A stretch of 64,000 nucleotides of DNA from Glutamicibacter sp002979865 (GTDB taxonomy: Bacteria; Actinomycetota; Actinomycetes; Actinomycetales; Micrococcaceae). The notes under the pieces are model-generated. The model was given only the letters and a program-made list of their open reading frames with translations. It was not told the DNA's origin and did no database searches. Numbering within the stretch: position 1 is the stretch's first letter; the number at the start of each line of letters is the position of its first letter. The position numbers were made by a program, and so were the translations under genes. Location of the stretch: contig NZ_CP188297.1 in NCBI RefSeq assembly GCF_050030965.1, positions 2,480,001 through 2,544,000 on the forward strand. Reading direction: 5' to 3'. This document shows positions 1 to 8,043 of the stretch, one piece after another.

Positions 1-198
1 GCAATACAGATCCGTCCCATTCAGCGACGATTCCAGGATGACGAGGTCCGGCTTCAACTCGGTTGCAGCTTGAACGGCCTCGGACATGCAATCCGAAACA
101 TGCTCGATCACCATGTCGCTGGCCTCGGCTAAGACTCCAGCAATCCCGGCCCGTGAGAAATGGTCACTATCAGCCAGATGAATGCGGATGTGCGACAT
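1..198 (-). CDS. Response regulator receiver domain, N-terminal part (runs off window)
   Basis: The first 66 codons of a gene on the minus strand; the rest lies beyond the window edge. The start reads MSHIRIHLADSDHFSRAGI and the 66th residue is reached at DLVILESSLNGTDLYC. This is the beta1-alpha1-beta3 pattern of a CheY-like receiver domain as found in NarL/LuxR-type regulators (typical form: LLADDHPLVRAGL ... VVLLDLRMPG). The phosphoacceptor Asp of that pattern is Glu here (residue 56), and the acidic pair is DSD rather than DDH. It may therefore be a non-canonical or constitutively active receiver. No output domain is visible, so the subfamily is inferred. Confidence 0.6.
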   Translation of the reverse strand, partial: MSHIRIHLADSDHFSRAGIAGVLAEASDMVIEHVSDCMSEAVQAATELKPDLVILESSLNGTDLYC

Positions 199-605
199 AC
201 AAGAATCCTCCATCACTACGAACTGGTGTTGTCCTGGCCAATCCTTCCTAACCCGTTCTGCGGTGGGGAAAGCTAGCAGGTGATTCACAGTCTATGGCTA
301 ACTAGTCAAATCCCTTGGCTTGACAGATAGCATTGCGAGGTTGTTGTCATATTGTTACATCACTGTTTGGGTAAATTTTCAGGTCAGTGGTTGTAAGTGC
401 ATTATTTTCTCCAATGGCAGGAAGTTAAATTACTGCCCAGTATTACCTGCTGGCCATCGATTCTGACCGTATGGCCAAGAAGTTTGACCTGAGTATGCAA
501 AGAAATGACTGAAAGAAACCTGTGAGTCGGGGTTCGTCCAGCATAGGGTCAAATAGGAGCTTTGCGAAGTTTCCTAGATCACAACCAATTTTTGGAGGAC
601 AAGTG
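199..605. other. Intergenic region upstream of the surface protein
   Basis: About 400 bases lie between the response regulator (leftward) and the surface protein (rightward). The stretch is AT-richer than its surroundings. A TTGACA hexamer sits at 320-325, but the -10 options downstream are poor. A strong Shine-Dalgarno GGAGG lies at 594-598. No RNA gene or convincing extra ORF is seen. Confidence 0.4.
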
Positions 606-3600
606 GTGCAAGCAAATAATTTGCCACCAGCAAAGGCAGGAAAAGGGCGCGTTGCGCGCCCAGTACTTGCTGGCGCAGTCGTAGCTAGCCTTTTCGTTGC
701 CCCAACCGTGACCGCGGCTTATGCAGCTCCTGACGACCTTTCGGAAGCATACGGCCAGGTTATAAATGTCGACGGTCTGGGCCTGGATGTAGCTGACGCA
801 GGCTACTCCTACTCAGCCAACCCGAGCTCCCCAGCGGCTCAGTCGAACCCATTGAATGTGGCGGCGCTTAACGGTGCGCTGAATCTGACGCTGCCGACCA
901 TTAACCTTCCAGTAATCAGCGATGACGCCTCAGGCCTCCTTGAGCTTGGTCAGGCAGGCGCACTGTCCTCGTATGCAATTGCTGATACTGCGACTCATGC
1001 CAAGGCTTCGGCAGGCGTGCTGGGTGCAGACGGTGCATTGGCACTAGACAGGGCACCTGGCGATCTTGCAACGATCGATCTGACCAAGCTTTTCGGTCAG
1101 CTGAACTTGGACGGCGTGACCAACCAAGTGTTGGACGTTGCGGAACTGCAGCTGGGCGCACTTGGTTCGACCACCGAGCGACTCGATGGTGCGAATCCAA
1201 CGCACGAATACCAGATTGCTTCCGCGACTGCTGACCTGCACAGCCCATTGCTGTCGCAGTTGAGTGAAGATCTGACTGCCACGACTACCGAGGTCGGCAC
1301 CGCCCTCAACGGCCTGGTGGGCACGGGTGGCACCGTGTCCAGTCTCGTAGATGCGCTAAACCTGCTCAACATCAACGTGCTTGTCGCTCAAGCTGGCATT
1401 TCCAATGCTGCTCTTTCGATCGACGGCCTTGACGGTGTTGTGGATATTTTGAATTCCGTGATTACTGAGGAACTGGTTTCGGATTCGGGTTTGGTCTCGT
1501 TGAATCTGGGCGAAGGAACTGTTCACCTGGATCTGTCCAAGGCAATTGAAGGTGGCCTGAACGATCAGCCAGCGAATACTAAGTTGCTGGATGACAAGAT
1601 CGCGTCCAAGGTCAGCACCGAATTGACGGGACTTCTAAACGAGGTCGTCACCAATTTGACGACTGCTTTGGACGAAATTCTTAATACTGCCACGTTCAAC
1701 TTGACCGCGAATATTGATGTCAGAACTGCGCTTGGTGGCGTGGCTGAAGGCAAGATCGATCTCAGCGGTACTCTTAATGGTCTTCTCCACGGAGATACTG
1801 AGAACTTCGCCGACAATAGTTCGCTTGTGCTGCTTCCAGGAAGCCTCATTGAGCTGGACTTGACTTCTGCGTTGAACAGCATTGTTGCCGCAGTAACTAC
1901 TACGACTGGCAATGTCCTTGACGCAACAACTGGTCTCGTCGATGCGCTTCCGGGCGCGATCCAAGGTGCAGTCGACGGTGTGGTCGCGCCATTGATTGAA
2001 AATGGTATCGAACCACTCCTTGCTGGCGTTCTTGAGATCACCATCAACGAGCAGAATACGATTGCCAGCGCTGACCTTGGCGTTGCTGCCGTTGCGCAGC
2101 CAGCAGAACCAGCTCCCGAGGGCGAACTGAACTACGTTACCGCTCTGGCGATCGATGTGCTTCCGGACGCTCCAGCGCTGACTGTTGGCGTTGACCTGGG
2201 TACTTCAGCTGTTCGTGCTGCTGCCGAATACGCAGATGTCGTCATCACAAGCCCCGTACCAACCGACGCCTTCACCGAAGGTGACGAAGTCATTGTCACT
2301 GGTACCGGTGAACCGAATACCACTGTTGATGTAACGCTTGCAGATGGCACCCCAGTCACTGTCGACGTTGACGCCGAAGGTAACTGGACCACCACCTTCC
2401 CTGATGTTCCAGCAGGTGAGCACATCATCACCGCAACGGACGGAATTAGCACAGACGACGTGACCATTACGGTTGCCCCTGCTGCTACCGATGCTGACGC
2501 TACCGATGCAGTTGATGCTGACGCTACCGATGCAGTTGATGCTGACGCTACCGATGCAGTTGATGCTGACGCTACCGATGCAGTTGATGCTGACGCTACC
2601 GATGCAGTTGATGCTGACGCTACCGATGCAGTTGATGCTGACGCTACCGATGCAGTTGATGCTGACGCTACCGATGCAGTTGATGCTGACGCTACCGATG
2701 CAGTTGATGCTGACGCTACCGATGCAGTTGATGCTGACGCTACCGATGCAGTTGATGCTGACGCTACCGATGCAGTTGATGCTGACGCTACCGATGCAGT
2801 TGATGCTGACGCTACCGATGCAGTTGATGCTGACGCTACCGATGCAGTTGATGCTGACGCTACCGATGCAGTTGATGCTGACGCTACCGATGCAGTTGAT
2901 GCTGACGCTACCGATGCAGTTGATGCTGACGCTACCGATGCAGTTGATGCTGACGCTACCGATGCAGTTGATGCTGACGCTACCGATGCAGTTGATGCTG
3001 ACGCTACCGATGCAGTTGATGCTGACGCTACCGATGCAGTTGATGCTGACGCTACCGATGCAGTTGATGCTGACGCTACCGATGCAGTTGATGCTGACGC
3101 TACCGATGCAGTTGATGCTGACGCTACCGATGCAGTTGATGCTGACGCTACCGATGCAGTTGATGCTGACGCTACCGATGCAGTTGATGCTGACGCTACC
3201 GATGCAGTTGATGCTGACGCTACCGATGCAGTTGATGCTGACGCTACCGATGCTGATGGCACCGATGTGGACGGCGACGAAGACGGTGAATACCTGCCAG
3301 TGGACATCGTGACTCCACTTGAAGGCTCGACCGTTGAAGGACCTAACGTGCTCGTGAAGGGCACCTCGGATCCAAACGCTGTGGTAACCGTCAAGGCTAC
3401 CGAAGTCGCTGATTCCGCTATTGCAAAGGTGTTCGCATTCTTCCAGAACGCCATTGCAGCTCCGGAGCTCGTAGTTGCTGCCGATGATGAAGGCAACTGG
3501 GAAGTAGTCTTCGAGGAGGTTGAAGTTGGCCAGTACTCGGTCTTCGCCGATGATGGTCGTACCAACGACACCACTACCTTCCAGGTGGTTGAAGCTGCAG

Positions 3601-4325
3601 TTGATGCTGACGCTACCGATGCTGACGCTACCGATGCTGACGCTACCGATGCTGACGCTACCGATGCTGACGCTACCGATGCTGACGCTACCGATGCTGA
3701 CGCTACCGATGCTGACGCTACCGATGCTGACGCTACCGATGCTGACGCTACCGATGCTGACGCTACCGATGCTGACGCTACCGATGCTGACGCTACCGAT
3801 GCTGACGCTACCGATGCTGACGCTACCGATGCTGACGCTACCGATGCTGACGCTACCGATGCTGACGCTACCGATGCTGACGCTACCGATGCTGACGCTA
3901 CCGATGCTGACGCTACCGATGCTGACGCTACCGATGCTGACGCTACCGATGCTGACGCAGGCGATGCTGACGCTACCGATGCTGACGCAGGCGATGCTGA
4001 CGCTACCGATGCTGACGCTACCGATGCTGACGCTACCGATGCTGACGCAGGCGATGCTGACGCAGGCGATGCTGACGCTACCGATGCTGACGCAGGCGAT
4101 GCTGACGCAGGCGATGCTGAGGGTACTGACGCAGGCGATGCTGAGGGTACTGACGCAGGCGATAACGACAGCAACGATTCGGGCAAGAACGATTCTAAGA
4201 ACGATTCCAAGAAGGACAAGTTGGCCGACACCGGCGCTAACGCTCCACTGGTAATCGGCGGAATCGCCTTGCTGCTGGTCCTCGCAGGTGGAGCCGTAAC
4301 CGTGCTCCGTCGCAAGAAGGCCTAA
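606..4325 (+). CDS. Large repeat-rich, sortase-anchored surface protein (choice-of-anchor G type)
   Basis: A secreted wall-bound protein of about 1,239 residues. I place the start at GTG 606 because GGAGG at 594-598 is 7 bases upstream and the result is a normal signal peptide (KGRVARP, hydrophobic core, AYA|AP). The frame stays open to 522, but that start has no good ribosome site. The order is a non-repetitive 500-residue domain rich in Leu/Asn/Asp, a bacterial Ig-like domain (about 545-625), 31 TDAVDADA octapeptides, a second Ig-like domain (about 894-998) with an unusual hydrophobic insert, then 34 ADA(T/G)D pentapeptides. The end is a LADTG sorting signal (1206-1210), a membrane segment and RRKK. 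LAxTG signals are typical of actinobacterial class E sortases. A role in adhesion or as an extended stalk is inferred. Confidence 0.85.
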   Translation: MQANNLPPAKAGKGRVARPVLAGAVVASLFVAPTVTAAYAAPDDLSEAYGQVINVDGLGLDVADAGYSYSANPSSPAAQSNPLNVAALNGALNLTLPTINLPVISDDASGLLELGQAGALSSYAIADTATHAKASAGVLGADGALALDRAPGDLATIDLTKLFGQLNLDGVTNQVLDVAELQLGALGSTTERLDGANPTHEYQIASATADLHSPLLSQLSEDLTATTTEVGTALNGLVGTGGTVSSLVDALNLLNINVLVAQAGISNAALSIDGLDGVVDILNSVITEELVSDSGLVSLNLGEGTVHLDLSKAIEGGLNDQPANTKLLDDKIASKVSTELTGLLNEVVTNLTTALDEILNTATFNLTANIDVRTALGGVAEGKIDLSGTLNGLLHGDTENFADNSSLVLLPGSLIELDLTSALNSIVAAVTTTTGNVLDATTGLVDALPGAIQGAVDGVVAPLIENGIEPLLAGVLEITINEQNTIASADLGVAAVAQPAEPAPEGELNYVTALAIDVLPDAPALTVGVDLGTSAVRAAAEYADVVITSPVPTDAFTEGDEVIVTGTGEPNTTVDVTLADGTPVTVDVDAEGNWTTTFPDVPAGEHIITATDGISTDDVTITVAPAATDADATDAVDADATDAVDADATDAVDADATDAVDADATDAVDADATDAVDADATDAVDADATDAVDADATDAVDADATDAVDADATDAVDADATDAVDADATDAVDADATDAVDADATDAVDADATDAVDADATDAVDADATDAVDADATDAVDADATDAVDADATDAVDADATDAVDADATDAVDADATDAVDADATDAVDADATDAVDADATDAVDADATDAVDADATDAVDADATDAVDADATDAVDADATDADGTDVDGDEDGEYLPVDIVTPLEGSTVEGPNVLVKGTSDPNAVVTVKATEVADSAIAKVFAFFQNAIAAPELVVAADDEGNWEVVFEEVEVGQYSVFADDGRTNDTTTFQVVEAAVDADATDADATDADATDADATDADATDADATDADATDADATDADATDADATDADATDADATDADATDADATDADATDADATDADATDADATDADATDADATDADATDADATDADATDADAGDADATDADAGDADATDADATDADATDADAGDADAGDADATDADAGDADAGDAEGTDAGDAEGTDAGDNDSNDSGKNDSKNDSKKDKLADTGANAPLVIGGIALLLVLAGGAVTVLRRKKA
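2493..3251 (+). repeat. 31 identical 24-bp tandem repeats plus a partial copy
   Basis: The unit (GCTGACGCTACC + GATGCAGTTGAT) repeats from 2493 to 3236 with no base change that I can see, followed by a 15-base partial copy. It encodes the acidic octapeptide ADATDAVD. Because 24 is a multiple of three, copy-number changes keep the frame. All six frames are open across it, which creates long false antisense ORFs. Confidence 0.95.
3606..4115 (+). repeat. 15-bp tandem repeats (23 identical copies then 11 variant copies)
   Basis: The unit GCTGACGCTACCGAT (peptide ADATD) runs in 23 identical copies from 3606 to 3950. It continues to 4115 in 11 units that alternate between ADATD and ADAGD. Two 24-base units of another kind (AEGTDAGD) follow at 4116-4163. 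The 15-bp unit equals the first 15 bases of the 24-bp unit in the upstream array, so one array probably arose from the other. Confidence 0.95.
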
Positions 4326-4350
4326 GCGATCATAAAGTAGCACCATAAAT

Positions 4351-4400
4351 CTTGAGCTGGGCAGCTAATAATAGTTGCCCAGCTCAAGACTTTTTATTTT
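4351..4400 (+). terminator. Rho-independent terminator after the surface protein
   Basis: A 13-bp perfect stem (CTTGAGCTGGGCA, 4351-4363, with its complement at 4376-4388) and a 12-base loop are followed by a T-rich run (CTTTTTATTTT). Confidence 0.9.
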
Positions 4401-4598
4401 GCACATGACTCAGTTTCAAATGTGTATCTGAACCTTATTGTGCTGGAATATAGTTCTCTTAAATAGGCGAGAAATCGATACAGAAGCTTTCAGTAGCTGG
4501 CTGAATGCCCGGCAAAGTGTCCAGCAGAGATTGAAGTCGATAGAAAATTTGGGCAATGATGGCAAGCGGCATGACGCCCTGACGTTCGAGAGGTAAGG

Positions 4599-5342
4599 AT
4601 GACCAAAAAAGGTCAGACGCGAAGGCTGGTAGCCGTAATTGTTGCGTTGGTAATGGTACTTGGCTATAGCGCAGTAGCAGTATCCATGGCAGTGGAAGCA
4701 TCTAATCCGGTAAAACGGGAATTATCGCCGTTCTTCAGCCAGAAATGGAATGTCTTCGCTCCGAATATTCAGAAGCGCGACTACTACCTGGAGGTCCGCT
4801 CCCGGTCATATGATGACGACGGGAAAATCACCGAATCTGAATGGATTCCCGTAACCGAAGTAGAACGGCTACTGAATAAAGGCAGCTTGGCTCCCTCCAG
4901 GATTCAAAAACTCTCTCAAAACACCACCAGTGTTTATCTCTCACGATTCAACAAGCTGAAGACTGATCAGCGAGAAACCGCACGGAAGAACTTCGTCTCT
5001 GTTGACGGCAAGAACCGTAACGTCATGAGTGACAGCGAAGTCGTCAAAGCCATCCAAGGTGAAGAAAAAAACTCATCACGCGTCGTGAACTTTGTACGTA
5101 TGGATTACATGCTTGTTCGATACGCCACGGTTTACGCTGAAGCCTATACAGGGGAGAAAGCACGTGATGTCCAATGGCGGATCATCGGAGATCGAAATAA
5201 CGACTTCAACCATCGCTTCATGGATGACAAGCAATTCGAAACGAGCGTACGAACCTTCGGATGGCGTGCAGCTGATGCCAGCCCGTACGAACTTGCCGTA
5301 GAGCATTTGGAGAACATGATTGAACGCCAGGAAGGCCGATAG
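4599..5342 (+). CDS. DUF5819 family membrane-anchored protein
   Basis: 247 residues with one N-terminal membrane segment (about 9-32) and a large extracytoplasmic part. The WNVFAPNIQKRDYYLEVRSR stretch just after the membrane segment is the signature I associate with DUF5819 proteins. The Shine-Dalgarno is GAGAGGTAAGG directly before ATG 4599. The gene ends 3 bases before an HTTM-domain gene, so the two are almost certainly co-transcribed; this pair recurs in actinobacteria. The function is unknown. An accessory role to the HTTM enzyme is inferred from the pairing only. Confidence 0.75.
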   Translation: MTKKGQTRRLVAVIVALVMVLGYSAVAVSMAVEASNPVKRELSPFFSQKWNVFAPNIQKRDYYLEVRSRSYDDDGKITESEWIPVTEVERLLNKGSLAPSRIQKLSQNTTSVYLSRFNKLKTDQRETARKNFVSVDGKNRNVMSDSEVVKAIQGEEKNSSRVVNFVRMDYMLVRYATVYAEAYTGEKARDVQWRIIGDRNNDFNHRFMDDKQFETSVRTFGWRAADASPYELAVEHLENMIERQEGR

Positions 5343-5345
5343 GAA

Positions 5346-6329
5346 ATGACATCTCTTATTGATAAATTCGGAAACTGGCTTCTAGAATCCAAACACTCCC
5401 TGATCAGCTTCTCGCTGCTGCGTATTATTTACGGCATCGGTATGCTCACCGTCTTGCTGCCAAGCATGGGGGACCGTTCCATACTTTGGGGCCCAGCCTC
5501 ATGGTGGGTTGATCCGGAAGCTAAGCGGCGTGGCTATTGGACCTTTGACACGCTTCTGACCAAGAGCGATGAATTACTCTTCAGCATTGGGTACATGGCC
5601 TTCATTGCCATTGTGCTGATCTTCATCGCTGGCTGGAAAACTAAGTACATCACGCCATTGTTCCTGCTGTTCCTCGTTGCATTGCAGTCCAACAACCCAT
5701 ATCTCACCAACGGTGGGGATACGCTAACGCGAATCACCTTGCTCTTCCTTGTATTCGCCAACCTCAACGAGCATTTCTCCGTGGATTCTTGGTTGCGGCG
5801 ACGTAAGGGAAAGACCGTTAAATGCAAGAACAAGCCAGCATGGAATGCGGTCCACAATATCGTGCTTCTGCTGTGCATGGCCCAGATCGTCATTGTCTAC
5901 GTTATTTCCAGTTACCTGAAAGTTGTCGGAGATAACTGGCTCGATGGAACGGGCTTCTACTACGCCCTGAACTTGGAGTCGTATCAGATCTATCCAGGTC
6001 TTAATGAACTGATTTGGCAGTCTAGTTTGTTTATCAAAATATCATCGTGGATGACTCTGATCGCCCAGGGCGGTTTCATCATTTTCATTCTGTTGCGCAA
6101 GTTGCGACCATGGGCCGTTGCGGTCTTATTCACTATGCACATGGGCATCGCGCTTCTGCTTGCAGGCCTTTGGCAATTCTCATTGGTCATGATCGCTTTG
6201 GACTTGCTCTTCATTTCCAATAAAGAATGGGCAACTATCGCCGGGTTCGTGAATAAGAAGATTCTTAAGAAACGCTCAATCGAAGATGAACTTTTCGAAG
6301 AAAAGGAATTGGTTGCAGCTGGACGATAA
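5346..6329 (+). CDS. HTTM domain (vitamin-K-dependent gamma-carboxylase-like) integral membrane protein
   Basis: 327 residues, with several hydrophobic helices spread along the length and ending in a charged cytoplasmic tail (KKRSIEDELFEEKE). The pattern (early LLRIIYGIGMLTVLLPSMGD, later QIVIVYVISSYLKVVGDNW and FYYALNLES) matches the HTTM family, whose founding members carboxylate protein glutamates. Substrate and activity of the bacterial versions are mostly unknown. It follows the DUF5819 gene by 3 bases and is closed by a strong hairpin shared with the convergent dehydrogenase gene. Confidence 0.75.
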   Translation: MTSLIDKFGNWLLESKHSLISFSLLRIIYGIGMLTVLLPSMGDRSILWGPASWWVDPEAKRRGYWTFDTLLTKSDELLFSIGYMAFIAIVLIFIAGWKTKYITPLFLLFLVALQSNNPYLTNGGDTLTRITLLFLVFANLNEHFSVDSWLRRRKGKTVKCKNKPAWNAVHNIVLLLCMAQIVIVYVISSYLKVVGDNWLDGTGFYYALNLESYQIYPGLNELIWQSSLFIKISSWMTLIAQGGFIIFILLRKLRPWAVAVLFTMHMGIALLLAGLWQFSLVMIALDLLFISNKEWATIAGFVNKKILKKRSIEDELFEEKELVAAGR

Positions 6330-6338
6330 TTAGACAAA

Positions 6339-6377
6339 ATATGGGGTAGCTGAACTTCTGGTTCAGCTACCCCATAT
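6339..6377. terminator. Bidirectional terminator hairpin
   Basis: A 17-bp perfect stem (6339-6355 pairing with 6361-6377) and a 5-base loop lie between two convergent genes. A-rich sequence on the left and T-rich sequence on the right suit both directions. Confidence 0.85.
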
Positions 6378-6388
6378 CGTTTAAGGAA

Positions 6389-7771
6389 CTACTCGCCTAC
6401 GTAGAACAGGCGCTTGTTCACGAATTCATCCATGCCCAGCGGGCCAAGCTCGCGGCCGAAGCCCGAACGCTTCACGCCGCCAAATGGCATTTCTGCACCC
6501 TCTGCGCTGGCTGCATTCACGTTGGTCATGCCGGACTGCAGCTTCTGCGCCACCTTCGAGGCGCGCTCGACGTCGGTGGAGTGCACCGAACCGCCCAGGC
6601 CATAGATGGTGTCGTTGGCCAGCTCGGTGGCTTCCTCGTCGCTGGATACCTTGTAGACCACGGCTACCGGACCGAACAGCTCCTCGTAGTAGGCACGCAT
6701 TTCCTTGGTGATGCCGGTGAGCACCGCTGGGGAGTAGTAGGCCGAAGGGCCGTCATGCAGCACGCCGCCGGCGTGCAGGGTAGCGCCCTTGGAGACGGCA
6801 TCCTGGACCTGCTCGTGCAGGGATTCTGCTGCCTTGCGCGAGGACAGCGGAGCGAAGGTGCCCTCGGCTTCCGCCATCGGGTCGCCAGGCTGCAGGCCTT
6901 CGGCACGCTTGGTCAGTTCGGAAACGAACTCGTCGTAGATGTCTTCCATGACGATCATGCGCTTGTTCGAGTTGCAAGCCTGGCCGGTGTTGTCGATGCG
7001 GTAGCCCCAAGCGGTATCCACGATGCCGGATACGTCATCGGAGTCCAGGACAACGAAGGGATCCGAGCCGCCCAGCTCCAGCACGGCCTTCTTCAGGTTT
7101 CGGCCGGCCTGCTCGCCGATGATGGCGCCAGCGCGCTCCGAACCGGTCAGCGAGACACCCTGGATCCTGGCATCGGCGATGATGGTGGAGATCTGGTCGT
7201 GGGTGGCGAAGAGGTTGTTGTAGACGCCGGCCGGTACTCCAGCCTCATCCATGATTTCCTGGATGGCCAGTGCTGAACGCGGGCAGGACTCGGCATGCTT
7301 CAAGATGATGGTGTTGCCCAGCATCAAGTTAGGTGCCGCGAAGCGCGCTACCTGGTACAGCGGGAAGTTCCACGGCATGATGCCCAGCAGCGGACCAACC
7401 GGGCGCTTCTGAACGACGGCCTTGCCGCCGGAGAAGGACTTGATCTCCTGGTCCGCTGCCAAGGCTGGTCCCTCGGTGGCGAAGTACTCGAAGATCTCCT
7501 GGCAGAATTCAGCTTCGCCCACGGCCTCGGACAATGGCTTGCCCATTTCGGTGGTCATGATCCTGCCGAGTTCTGCTGCGCGCTCGGCGAAGAGCGTGCC
7601 TACCTTGGAAACAATCTTGGCGCGTTCGTTGATGTCAACGTCCTGCCATGATTCGTAGGCGCTCTGCGCGGCAGCCAGCGCCTGTTCGACTTGCTCATCG
7701 GTGGCCGCGGCGAATTCCTCGACGACTTCACCGGTTGCCGGGTTCAAGACCTTGTAGGTTGGGGCGCTCAT
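6389..7771 (-). CDS. gabD: NAD(P)-dependent succinate-semialdehyde dehydrogenase
   Basis: 460 residues, an aldehyde dehydrogenase oxidising succinate semialdehyde to succinate, the last step of GABA breakdown. Visible family motifs are LELGGSDPF (catalytic Glu) and GQACNSNKR (catalytic Cys); the short form with NTGQAC is typical of the SSADH subgroup. The start is the ATG at 7771 (MSAPTYKVLNPATG) because AGGAG lies just upstream; the frame is open 23 codons further without a ribosome site. A palindrome TGAATGTAATTCA lies about 80 bases upstream and recurs before the putrescine-type operon at 60.4 kb, which supports a role in polyamine/GABA use. Another semialdehyde as substrate cannot be excluded. 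Confidence 0.85.
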   Translation of the reverse strand: MSAPTYKVLNPATGEVVEEFAAATDEQVEQALAAAQSAYESWQDVDINERAKIVSKVGTLFAERAAELGRIMTTEMGKPLSEAVGEAEFCQEIFEYFATEGPALAADQEIKSFSGGKAVVQKRPVGPLLGIMPWNFPLYQVARFAAPNLMLGNTIILKHAESCPRSALAIQEIMDEAGVPAGVYNNLFATHDQISTIIADARIQGVSLTGSERAGAIIGEQAGRNLKKAVLELGGSDPFVVLDSDDVSGIVDTAWGYRIDNTGQACNSNKRMIVMEDIYDEFVSELTKRAEGLQPGDPMAEAEGTFAPLSSRKAAESLHEQVQDAVSKGATLHAGGVLHDGPSAYYSPAVLTGITKEMRAYYEELFGPVAVVYKVSSDEEATELANDTIYGLGGSVHSTDVERASKVAQKLQSGMTNVNAASAEGAEMPFGGVKRSGFGRELGPLGMDEFVNKRLFYVGE

Positions 7772-7848
7772 CAATGCTCCTGTCGTATGCACAAAAGTGG
7801 TCAGCGTAAGCCGTGTGGATCTAACGCTAGCGGACTCCACGCAATAAA

Positions 7849-7861
7849 TGAATGTAATTCA
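7849..7861. promoter_or_regulatory. Palindrome TGAATGTAATTCA upstream of the semialdehyde dehydrogenase
   Basis: A perfect 5-3-5 inverted repeat, further framed by CGCAATA (7840-7846) and TATTGCG (7867-7873). The same core, with one central base changed, lies at 60450-60462 upstream of the amine-oxidase operon. It is likely a shared operator; the regulator is not identified. Confidence 0.55.
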
Positions 7862-7968
7862 CTTCATATTGCGTCTACTCCGAGCTTATCCGCAGAAACA
7901 ACATTCAGCCACCAAGGAACAGCAGGTATTTGGCTTGAGTGGAAGTTGCAGACGGAAGCGAATGAAAA

Positions 7969-8006
7969 AGCCGCGGTTTCCAAGACTTGTCTTGGAAACC
8001 GCGGCT
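7969..8006 (-). terminator. Terminator of the aldo/keto reductase gene
   Basis: A 17-bp perfect stem (7969-7985 with 7990-8006) and a 4-base loop are followed, on the minus strand, by CTTTTTCATT. Confidence 0.9.
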
Positions 8007-8043
8007 CAAGAACACAGGTATTACCCGTGTGATCAGTGGATTA

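Noticed and set aside
2493..3251. Possible CRISPR array because of regular identical repeats
   Set aside because: Units are directly adjacent with no spacers and lie in frame in a coding gene.
2132..4346. Long antisense ORFs (700+ residues) opposite the surface protein, and plus-strand ORFs at 2473-3312 and 3520-4254
   Set aside because: The repeat units contain no stop codon in any frame, so every frame is open across the arrays. No ribosome sites or sensible protein composition.
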